Below, piece by piece: positions 57,428-64,000 of a DNA stretch of 64,000 nt (the first letter of the stretch is position 1; every line of letters begins with the position of its first letter). The DNA comes from Legionella anisa (GTDB taxonomy: Bacteria > Pseudomonadota > Gammaproteobacteria > Legionellales > Legionellaceae). The notes under the pieces are model-generated. The model had not been told where the DNA came from, ran no database searches, and saw only the letters and a list, made by a program, of their open reading frames with translations. A program made the translations under genes and the position numbers. Where the stretch lies: the NCBI RefSeq assembly GCF_001467525.1, contig NZ_LNXS01000054.1:334632-398631 (forward strand). The letters are read 5' to 3'.

Positions 57428-57757
57428 ATGGCTCAAGATAAAATCAATATTGATGATGCAGGTAAGACAGGTGCATTAGTGGCCCTTGGGAATACAGTTT
57501 TAGCTCCACTGTATTGGGTTGATGCTAAATTGGGTTTGACTACAGCAATTGTTGCGACCGGTGCATTTTTATATGGTGCGCATGAAATAGGTAAAAAAAG
57601 AAGAGCTGTTGGAAATGGAATAAATGGTATGAATTCTTTTTTTGGTGGTATAACTGGTGATAAAAGTACAGAAGTGCAAAATACTCTGGCAAATATCGCA
57701 GTTGGAGGTGCAGCGATATTTGACGAAATTATGCCTAGTGAAAGTAAGCGTCCATAA
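57428..57757 (+). CDS. Small protein of unknown function, first of a tandem pair
   Basis: 109 residues with AAGGA seven bases upstream of the ATG. It aligns with the next gene: an INxDxAxKTGALxxxGN start, a hydrophobic glycine/alanine-rich centre (GLTTAIVATGAFLYGAHEIGK) and a GGAxxFDxIxPS end. One hydrophobic stretch could span or insert in a membrane. No known family is recognised. It is divergent from the decarboxylase gene. Confidence 0.75.
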   Translation: MAQDKINIDDAGKTGALVALGNTVLAPLYWVDAKLGLTTAIVATGAFLYGAHEIGKKRRAVGNGINGMNSFFGGITGDKSTEVQNTLANIAVGGAAIFDEIMPSESKRP

Positions 57758-57796
57758 TACGTATCTTGTTAAATAATCTATCAAGGAAGTAGTAGC

Positions 57797-58096
57797 ATGC
57801 CTAGAGATCAAATAAATTCTGATAAAGCACTAAAGACTGGTGCATTAATCAGTTTTGGAAATTTATTTATGTCACCTTTTTATGGAAGATTAGGTCCTTT
57901 TGCCTCACTAACTCTTACTGCCGCAGCATTATTTGGATTGCATGAAGTAGGCAGAAGCAAACAATCAGGAAATGGTTTTTGGAGCTTTTTTTCAAATAAG
58001 ACTAATCCTGGTACCTCCGATGTAAATACTGCAATGAACCATGTTGTGGAGGGAGGTGCAACGGTATTTGATCGGATTTTTCCTCCGAGCAAATAA
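57797..58096 (+). CDS. Small protein of unknown function, second of a tandem pair
   Basis: 99 residues, 39 bases after the first copy and homologous to it along its whole length: KTGALISFGN near the start, a central hydrophobic LTLTAAALFGLHEVGR, and GGATVFDRIFPPSK at the end. AAGGAAG lies upstream. The pair arose by duplication and has since diverged. Function unknown; not a recognised toxin, phasin or bacteriocin by motif. Confidence 0.75.
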   Translation: MPRDQINSDKALKTGALISFGNLFMSPFYGRLGPFASLTLTAAALFGLHEVGRSKQSGNGFWSFFSNKTNPGTSDVNTAMNHVVEGGATVFDRIFPPSK

Positions 58097-58102
58097 TAAA
58101 AT

Positions 58103-58180
58103 GTAGCCTGGGTGCAGCGTAGCGTACCCGGGTTTTCTCATACATATTTCCCGGGTTCCGCTACGCTGCGCCCAGGCTAC
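58103..58180. repeat. Palindromic intergenic repeat (GTAGCCTGGG family)
   Basis: Arms GTAGCCTGGGTGCAGCGTAG and CTACGCTGCGCCCAGGCTAC pair with one mismatch, with ACCCGGG and CCCGGGT pairing further in. It fills the gap between the convergent small-protein and CsiV-like genes. Confidence 0.88.
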
Positions 58181-58186
58181 AACTAT

Positions 58187-58732
58187 TTATCCCAGCTTGT
58201 AAATTTTAACCAACATGCCAATCTGAGCATTATCGAGATAATAAACTACATCATCTTTCAGGCGCTGTTTTTGTGATACAGTAAATGATGATTGTGGATT
58301 ATTTGGCGGCGATACCTGTAACTCTGCATCAAAAGAATAATAATTAGTTTGCGTTACATTTAATGTACCCTGCATTTGCCAGCCATTATGCTCCACTACA
58401 GGCAGAGCGACACTGCTTTGATTATTGGCCGGTTGTCTCCAGGAATAATGACCTAAAACTTGATAATGCGATTTTCGACTCAGTAGGTAATATTCATCGC
58501 GCAGACTGGAGGCGGATGGAGATAACAAACGATAAGGTTTTCCTGATTTTTCTGTATCTGTTTTCAAAGAGATAGCATTTGCACTCATTGGAATAAGAGG
58601 TGCATCAACGGCCATTTCCGGGTTTTGATTTGGATGGGCAAATACAATTAAATCAACCTGATAAGAAGACTTGGCGAAAGTCAGGCAGGTGTATAGGATA
58701 CTTATTGTTATTATTATTATTATTCGTTCCAT
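58187..58732 (-). CDS. CsiV-like periplasmic protein
   Basis: 181 residues with a signal peptide (MERIIIIITISILYTCLTFAKS). YQVDLIVFAH after cleavage and GWQMQGTLNVTQTNYYSFDAEL match the pattern of CsiV, a peptidoglycan-binding protein known from Vibrio cell-shape work. Convergent with the small tandem genes and flanked on both sides by repeats. The family call rests on general pattern. Confidence 0.65.
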   Translation of the reverse strand: MERIIIIITISILYTCLTFAKSSYQVDLIVFAHPNQNPEMAVDAPLIPMSANAISLKTDTEKSGKPYRLLSPSASSLRDEYYLLSRKSHYQVLGHYSWRQPANNQSSVALPVVEHNGWQMQGTLNVTQTNYYSFDAELQVSPPNNPQSSFTVSQKQRLKDDVVYYLDNAQIGMLVKIYKLG

Positions 58733-58779
58733 GGCTGTATTTAATTATTTTATTTTAAGGTTCCAACCGTAATTACATT

Positions 58780-58814
58780 GTAGCCTGGGTTCCGCTTCGC
58801 TGCACCCAGGCTAC
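58780..58814. repeat. Short palindromic repeat (GTAGCCTGGG family)
   Basis: A 35-base copy with arms GTAGCCTGGGT and ACCCAGGCTAC separated by a short GC-rich centre, upstream of the CsiV-like gene and downstream of mrp. Confidence 0.85.
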
Positions 58815-58868
58815 AATGCAAAATTACGATTAAAGTATGGCTTATCTGATTATACCTGTCTTCAGAGA

Positions 58869-59942
58869 TCACTCAACAACAATTTTTGGAAACTTGTCAG
58901 CATAATTAATGGGTTTTTTGGACAGCTCAATAGCACTCTTCATCGCTGTTTTAAGCAACGTATTTGTTAACTTATCGTGAGCTTGAGTCGCTGTAGGAGA
59001 ACCCTCATCACAGTTTTGTCGTATGCGCCCATCTAATGGAAGTTGTCCGAGTAATGTGGTTTGGTGTGCAGCACAAAGTGCCTCTGCCCCACCTGCACCA
59101 AAAATTGCTTCTTGATGTCCGCATTGACTGCAAATATGAGTGGCCATATTTTCTATAATACCCAGCACATCAATTCCTGTTTTAGAAAACATGGTTAGTG
59201 CTTTTTGTGCATCAAGAGTTGCCACGTTTTGTGGGGTGGTCACTACTATAGCAGCAGTGAGAGGAATTTTTTGTACTAAAGTTAATTGAATATCCCCGGT
59301 TCCAGGCGGTAAATCGATAAACAAATAATCCAGATCATGCCAAAGGGTAATATCCAGCATTTGGATTAGTGATTTAGCAAGCATAGGACCTCGCCAGATC
59401 AGTGCTTGTTCACCATGTGTTAGATAGCCAATAGACATCGTTTGTATTCCATGCGCTTTCGCAGGAAGATAATGCTCACCGCTGATTTGTACCGGTTCCG
59501 TTTTGCCAAGCATTAAAGGTATGCTTGGCCCGTAGATGTCAGCATCTAAAATACCTACTTGTGCACCTAAGCGAGCTAGTGCAGTCGCTAAGTTAACGGT
59601 TACAGTAGATTTTCCCACTCCTCCTTTTCCTGAAGCTACAGCAATGGTGTTTTTAACGCCACGCAAACCTTTGCCAACGAGTTGTGTTCTGTGTGGTTTG
59701 ATCCGTTGATTGATGTGAATTACTATGTGCTGATTTGGGAATGCTGATTGTAAGGCAGAAAGTAATAGAGGTTTATAATTTTCTTCAAGTAAGCGACAGG
59801 GAAATCCAGCAGTTAGGTTGATGAGCAACTGATTATTTGTCATTTCAAGACTGCACTGTAAATTCATTTCTTTGCCTGTAAGACCAAGAAACGGATCTTT
59901 TAGGGTACTCATCAAGTGGATTACAGTATTTTCAGTGGTCAT
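58869..59942 (-). CDS. mrp: Mrp/ApbC iron-sulfur cluster carrier ATPase
   Basis: 357 residues from the ATG at 59942 (AAGG about eight bases upstream); the upstream hydrophobic in-frame stretch is rejected as the start. VASGKGGVGKSTVTVNLATAL is the deviant Walker A of Mrp/NBP35 proteins, FIDLPPGTGDIQLTL follows, and CSQCGH supplies the CxxC that holds a bridging cluster. A short FeS-assembly domain precedes the ATPase. It carries Fe-S clusters in the cytoplasm. Confidence 0.94.
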   Translation of the reverse strand: MTTENTVIHLMSTLKDPFLGLTGKEMNLQCSLEMTNNQLLINLTAGFPCRLLEENYKPLLLSALQSAFPNQHIVIHINQRIKPHRTQLVGKGLRGVKNTIAVASGKGGVGKSTVTVNLATALARLGAQVGILDADIYGPSIPLMLGKTEPVQISGEHYLPAKAHGIQTMSIGYLTHGEQALIWRGPMLAKSLIQMLDITLWHDLDYLFIDLPPGTGDIQLTLVQKIPLTAAIVVTTPQNVATLDAQKALTMFSKTGIDVLGIIENMATHICSQCGHQEAIFGAGGAEALCAAHQTTLLGQLPLDGRIRQNCDEGSPTATQAHDKLTNTLLKTAMKSAIELSKKPINYADKFPKIVVE

Positions 59943-60016
59943 GGATTGGCCCTTAAAACACAAAAGAGGAATGATAACGCAGAGCAGCGTCATTTCATAG
60001 AATTTGTTTGCAGCGA

Positions 60017-63000
60017 TCAAACTGTAAGTTCAGAACGCTCATATTGCCAATTAACCCAATGATTGCTGGGAAGATAATAAATACCACAATAGACAGGAAG
60101 GGAGGTATGCTCTGAGAGATAAGAACCGTACTCATCTAATTGTTGTTGGTGTTTCATCAATGAAGCTTCATCTTCTTTTCCTGTTTTGAAATCAATAATC
60201 CAACGTTTGCCTTGATCCTCAAAAGTACGATCAATAATGCGAGTAATGGGCCTATTTTGCTGTTCCACCAATAATTCGTATTCGTTTTGTTCCTTGTCAT
60301 GTTTGCTAATAATCCACAAGCCTGTTTGATCCTTAAACATTCGGGTAATGTGTTCCTGCATGCTAAATAGTGCTTCGTGTTGGGTTTTGTTATCGAAACC
60401 TAACTTGATTAATTCATAACGAGCGAGGCTCCAGGGAATTTCCGTTATAGTTCTTGGATGATTATCACAGATCCATTGCAATAATTGGTGCGTTACTATA
60501 CCAATTAGTCTAGGAATACTCGTTGATAAAGGCGAAGTTGTTTTTATATTAAAATGAAGATTAGAAATTTCAGATTCTTTATTTTGGTAATAATCAAGCG
60601 GTAAGCTTAAGCGTTTAGGTATGGACGAGTTTCTTTCTTCGACAAGGAACGCGGGATCATTTTCTGTAAATTCTAAATGCTTGAGAAGCGTTTTAAATGA
60701 AGCCTTGGAGGATCTTTCTGAATGATCCATTAAATACAAACGTGATTTTGCTCGAGTCACGGCAACATACAGTAATCGTTGTACTTCGTAATGGCTTTTT
60801 ACTTCATCTAATTGGCTTAAGTAATCATATAAAGCGCAATGTTCTTGATGTGCAGCTTGTACAGGCGACATCAGTAATAAATTTCCCTGTTTTTGAGTCG
60901 GTAAATTCAGCCAGCGTAACATGGGATTATCGCCACGATTAGGTTGTGTTCCTAAACCGGGTAAAAATACAGTATCAAATTCAAGTCCTTTGGACTTATG
61001 AATGGTCATCACGTGCAAGCGAGAAGGATTTGCTTGCTGTGAATAGAGTTTATTGAATTCTGAGAGAAATTCTTTCATATCTGGTAAACGACCGTCTTGT
61101 TCATAACGATCAAGCAAGGTCCAGAATTGTTCGAGATCATTGAGTTGATTGGTGTTTAGAATCGTGTCAATGTGTAATTCTTTTAAAGTTTGAATTACCC
61201 AGACTGAGAGTCTGTTTTCATATCTTTGAGTCAGTGCTTTGTGCATGATGTGCATAAAAAAATGAGCGCGAATTCTTCCTTCCTCACTTAGTCCCGGAAT
61301 TTTGTTTAAATGCAATAAGGCAAAGTAAATCGACTTTTTCTTGTTAAACTGAGCAATGGCATGGATATCATTCAAAGCCAAACCACAATAAGGACTACGA
61401 AGTACAGCGAGCCAAGAGAGGCGGTTTGCTGGTGCAAGTAAGGCTTGGGTTAATGACCAAACATCACGCAGGTGGCTTAGATTGGCTAATAAAGTGATAT
61501 CAGTACCCTGATAGGGAATTTGATGTTGGCGCAAGAGGCGAATGATTTCACCCAGTTGCGTTCTGGAGCGTACCAGAATAGCCATCGTTTGCTCAGGAGT
61601 GGTTTGCAATTCATATTGAATGAGTTCTATGATTTTTTTTGCTTCCTGTTCTCGATTTTTAAATTGAATGGTGTGAATGGCGCTGTATTGTTCATCCTGA
61701 ATGACGTGTTTGCTGGGATGAAATGAAACCGCGCCAGACTCTATATCAACTTGCCTGGGGAATATAGTGGTGAATTGATTATTTACCCAATTTACAATCG
61801 TTTGTGTTGAACGGAAATTGCAGCACAACTGCAGCGAGCAGAGTTTAACGGGACCTATGCCTTGTTCTTTAGCGCGAAAGAATAATCCTACTTCTGCTTG
61901 TCTAAAACGGTAAATGGATTGCATTGGATCACCGACGATAAAAAGAGTTTTCCCATCACCTTCCTGCCATCCACTGACAAGCTTGGTTAACAATTCAAAC
62001 TGGGTAATCGAAGTATCCTGAAATTCATCAACCAGAATGTGATGAAGCGTATGGTCTAAATATAATGCTAAATCCGTAGGATTTTCTACATCGCCTAATG
62101 CACTCAATGCTTGCTGGGATATTGCAGTGAAATCAACTTCATTTTGTTCGCTAAACAAAACGTGTAAATGACCTACAAGAAGGGGAAGTAACAAAAAGAG
62201 TGCTTGCAGGACTTCCCATTGCTCAGGATCATATTCTGGCTCAGGTAAATTACTGACTTGGATTAATGCTTCAAGGAAATCAGGATATTCATTGAGTTCG
62301 TTGAGCAATTCTTTGCTGGCATTTTTAAGTCTTTTATATTCATCCGGAGCACAGGAGGTACTGAGCAAACCCACGTGATGATCAAAACTTTTGCGAAAAT
62401 TCGCATCTCCTGTAAGCAAGAGTTTACTTAAAGCGGTCGCAATCTCTTGATTGGTATGTTGAAAATCATACCAATCTTTTAACGGATAGCGTGGCGACTG
62501 AGGATTATTTTCTATGATTGCCAATTCACGAGCACATTGAGTCAACTCAAGAGCCAAATGTGTGGGTAAACTTTGCGTGAACCGCTTTAATTCATGCTGC
62601 TCTATAAGTCGCAGTGCGCGTTCAAAAGTTGATTTTTCTTGAGCGCGTGCTTGAAAGAGGGGAACTAACCATTGATCTCTTTGAGAAAGCAGTGCAGTAA
62701 ATAATTCAAGTAATCGATCCTGACGATTATCGACATGCAACAAGAGTGTTTTTATCGCTTTTTGATATTCAGGGGTTGCTAGAGCAAACTGAATACAGCG
62801 TCGCCCCGCATTTAAATAATGACTGTTCGCTTTTTCGGTAATCTGTGAGTAAGCAATTTGTTTTTCCAAGAGAGGAATTGCTTGATTGATACTTTGACAT
62901 AAAGAGTCAATTGTAATGATTTTTAATCGATTCGGTTGATGTAATAAATTCCATTGAAAGTGGCTATCATGCTGAAGGGCTGCACGAGCAAAATCGAGTG

Positions 63001-63259
63001 TCATTTGTTGATGGGGTGTATTGGCTTTTATATTATTTGCTGCGTTTTGCAATGCGAGTACAATACGTTCACGCATTTCACTTGCAGCTTTGCGGGTGAA
63101 TGTTAATGCGACAATCTGTTCTGGGGCAGTTACGGTGCTTAACAATCGCAAATAACGCTGCGTAAGAATTTCAGTTTTTCCTGAGCCTGCTGGAGCTTGT
63201 ACGATAAATGATGTGGAAGGATTTGTGGCTTGGCTTCGTTGATCACTGTCGTCTAGCAT
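60017..63259 (-). CDS. AddA-like UvrD helicase with C-terminal nuclease domain
   Basis: 1080 residues. Walker A reads APAGSGKT at 22-29, followed by LTFTRKAASEMRER (motif Ia). HILVDEFQDTS is motif II, VGDPMQSIYRFRQAEV motif III, TIHKSKGLEFDTVF motif V and YVAVTRAKSRLYL motif VI. The C-terminal part (about 960-1075) has IIDFKTG and a downstream Q..Y, the PD-(D/E)XK nuclease signature. This is AddA/RecB architecture for double-strand break repair. No AddB partner gene is in the window; it may lie elsewhere. AGGA lies upstream of the ATG. Confidence 0.9.
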   Translation of the reverse strand: MLDDSDQRSQATNPSTSFIVQAPAGSGKTEILTQRYLRLLSTVTAPEQIVALTFTRKAASEMRERIVLALQNAANNIKANTPHQQMTLDFARAALQHDSHFQWNLLHQPNRLKIITIDSLCQSINQAIPLLEKQIAYSQITEKANSHYLNAGRRCIQFALATPEYQKAIKTLLLHVDNRQDRLLELFTALLSQRDQWLVPLFQARAQEKSTFERALRLIEQHELKRFTQSLPTHLALELTQCARELAIIENNPQSPRYPLKDWYDFQHTNQEIATALSKLLLTGDANFRKSFDHHVGLLSTSCAPDEYKRLKNASKELLNELNEYPDFLEALIQVSNLPEPEYDPEQWEVLQALFLLLPLLVGHLHVLFSEQNEVDFTAISQQALSALGDVENPTDLALYLDHTLHHILVDEFQDTSITQFELLTKLVSGWQEGDGKTLFIVGDPMQSIYRFRQAEVGLFFRAKEQGIGPVKLCSLQLCCNFRSTQTIVNWVNNQFTTIFPRQVDIESGAVSFHPSKHVIQDEQYSAIHTIQFKNREQEAKKIIELIQYELQTTPEQTMAILVRSRTQLGEIIRLLRQHQIPYQGTDITLLANLSHLRDVWSLTQALLAPANRLSWLAVLRSPYCGLALNDIHAIAQFNKKKSIYFALLHLNKIPGLSEEGRIRAHFFMHIMHKALTQRYENRLSVWVIQTLKELHIDTILNTNQLNDLEQFWTLLDRYEQDGRLPDMKEFLSEFNKLYSQQANPSRLHVMTIHKSKGLEFDTVFLPGLGTQPNRGDNPMLRWLNLPTQKQGNLLLMSPVQAAHQEHCALYDYLSQLDEVKSHYEVQRLLYVAVTRAKSRLYLMDHSERSSKASFKTLLKHLEFTENDPAFLVEERNSSIPKRLSLPLDYYQNKESEISNLHFNIKTTSPLSTSIPRLIGIVTHQLLQWICDNHPRTITEIPWSLARYELIKLGFDNKTQHEALFSMQEHITRMFKDQTGLWIISKHDKEQNEYELLVEQQNRPITRIIDRTFEDQGKRWIIDFKTGKEDEASLMKHQQQLDEYGSYLSEHTSLPVYCGIYYLPSNHWVNWQYERSELTV

Positions 63260-63298
63260 TGTTATTTTTATTCCTGTATGTTTTATTAAATGTTTTTG

Positions 63299-63331
63299 CC
63301 TCCGTCCCGCGGCTTGTCCGCGGGGCGGAGG
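63299..63331. repeat. GC-rich hairpin
   Basis: Arms CCTCCGTCCCGCGG and CCGCGGGGCGGAGG pair with one G-T mismatch around a five-base loop. Very GC-rich for this window. A smaller hairpin (CCTTCTC/GAGAAGG) follows at about 63364-63386. Both lie between the LysA paralogue and the helicase gene; a transcription barrier or a repeat element is possible. Confidence 0.6.
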
Positions 63332-63391
63332 GTAAGATTAAATTCCTTAATTTAATGACAGGCACCTTCTCTCCTCGGGAGAAGGAAACGT

Positions 63392-64000
63392 TCAATCGAT
63401 AACAATTTCTTGTGCAGGTGGACGTAAATTGTAATGTGAACTCATGCAACGACCGTAGGCTCCAGCATTGGCAATTAATAACACATCACCTTCTTCGGTC
63501 ACGGGTAATAATCGATCATAGCCTAAGGTGTCTCCTGATTCACAAATTGGACCAACTATATGAGAAAAACCAGCTTTCTCTTCATGCAATCGACTTAAGT
63601 TAACAATTTCATGGTAGGCACCATACAAGGAAGGTCGGATTAGCGAGTTCATACCTGTTTCAATGCCCACAAATTTTACCTTTCCTTTTTCTTTACATTG
63701 AGTGACTTTAGCAAGAATAACACCGCTTTCTGCTACAAAAAATCGCCCCGGCTCAAGCCAGATTTCAATTTGCGGATAACGTGATTTTACTGCCATTAAC
63801 AAAGCATCCATATTTGCAAAATCTAATGGTTGTTGTCCGGGCTTTTCTACGATACCCAAGCCGCCGCCCAAATTAATGGATTTGGCATGTGGGAATTGCT
63901 CTGTTAGAGAGGCAAGCATTAAGGCAGTTTGCTGCCATAACTCCGGAGTAAGAATGCCGCTACCTGAATGTGCATGTAAACCAACAACTTGGATTTTATG
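63392..64000 (-). CDS. Diaminopimelate decarboxylase paralogue (partial, LysAC-type)
   Basis: The frame is open to base 64000, so the N-terminal part is outside the window; about 202 residues of the C-terminal half are visible. VVGLHAHSGSGILTPELW, NLGGGLGIVEKPGQQPLDF, EPGRFFVAESGVILAKV and ICESGDTLGYDR nearly match the paralogue at 55828-57279. This copy could be the full bifunctional aspartokinase/decarboxylase or a second stand-alone enzyme. It decarboxylates meso-diaminopimelate to lysine in the family's usual role. Confidence 0.88.
   Translation of the reverse strand, partial: HKIQVVGLHAHSGSGILTPELWQQTALMLASLTEQFPHAKSINLGGGLGIVEKPGQQPLDFANMDALLMAVKSRYPQIEIWLEPGRFFVAESGVILAKVTQCKEKGKVKFVGIETGMNSLIRPSLYGAYHEIVNLSRLHEEKAGFSHIVGPICESGDTLGYDRLLPVTEEGDVLLIANAGAYGRCMSSHYNLRPPAQEIVID

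Overview
The window looks like chromosome of a gamma-proteobacterium of the Legionella type. This is an inference from AT-rich coding sequence, a long GDSL-family hydrolase with a charged insertion, a LysAC-type diaminopimelate decarboxylase, an msbA-lpxK pair, a CsiV-like protein, and small palindromic intergenic repeats. I saw no tRNA, rRNA, CRISPR array, transposase or integrase.

Region 1 (1-9.8 kb) resembles a sphingolipid or ceramide pathway. It holds a PAP2/AUR1-like membrane protein (cut by the left edge), a fused fatty acyl-AMP ligase / carrier protein / alpha-oxoamine synthase, a free acyl carrier protein, a GNAT-like protein resembling bacterial ceramide synthases, two GT4 glycosyltransferases and a Stealth-type sugar phosphotransferase. 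Region 2 (9.9-14.1 kb) is a four-gene tripartite exporter (FtsX-like permease, ATPase, HlyD adaptor, outer-membrane lipoprotein), a plausible export route for such a lipid.

Region 3 (14.3-43.7 kb) is a polysaccharide (O-antigen type) locus. It makes GDP-fucose (manC, gmd, fcl), a CDP-6-deoxyhexose (rfbG, rfbF and a reductase-like protein) and dTDP-rhamnose (rmlA, B, C, D). It carries an ABC-type O-antigen exporter whose permease and ATPase genes lie about 21 kb apart. It also has a polyprenyl-phosphate glycosyltransferase, a YbhN-like membrane protein, an AlgI/AlgJ O-acetylation pair and three large polytopic proteins that look like GT-C enzymes. One of these three shares a C-terminal domain with the AlgJ-like protein. 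An FkbM methyltransferase with a tandem-repeat coiled coil and a GT2 transferase complete the locus. A working model is cytoplasmic assembly and ABC export, with periplasmic acetylation and side-chain glycosylation from lipid-linked sugars.

Region 4 (44-64 kb) is mostly core genome: a methyltransferase-like gene, pyrD, a GNAT gene, msbA-lpxK with a trailing secreted protein, a GDSL hydrolase, an MFS transporter, a SAHH-like NAD-binding protein, a LysA-type decarboxylase, two tandem small paralogues, a CsiV-like gene, mrp, an AddA-like helicase-nuclease and a second LysA paralogue cut by the right edge. A palindromic repeat family occurs six times here and once at position 780. I saw no copy between 805 and 44764, so it brackets the lipid and polysaccharide block, which may have been acquired or repeatedly replaced as a unit.
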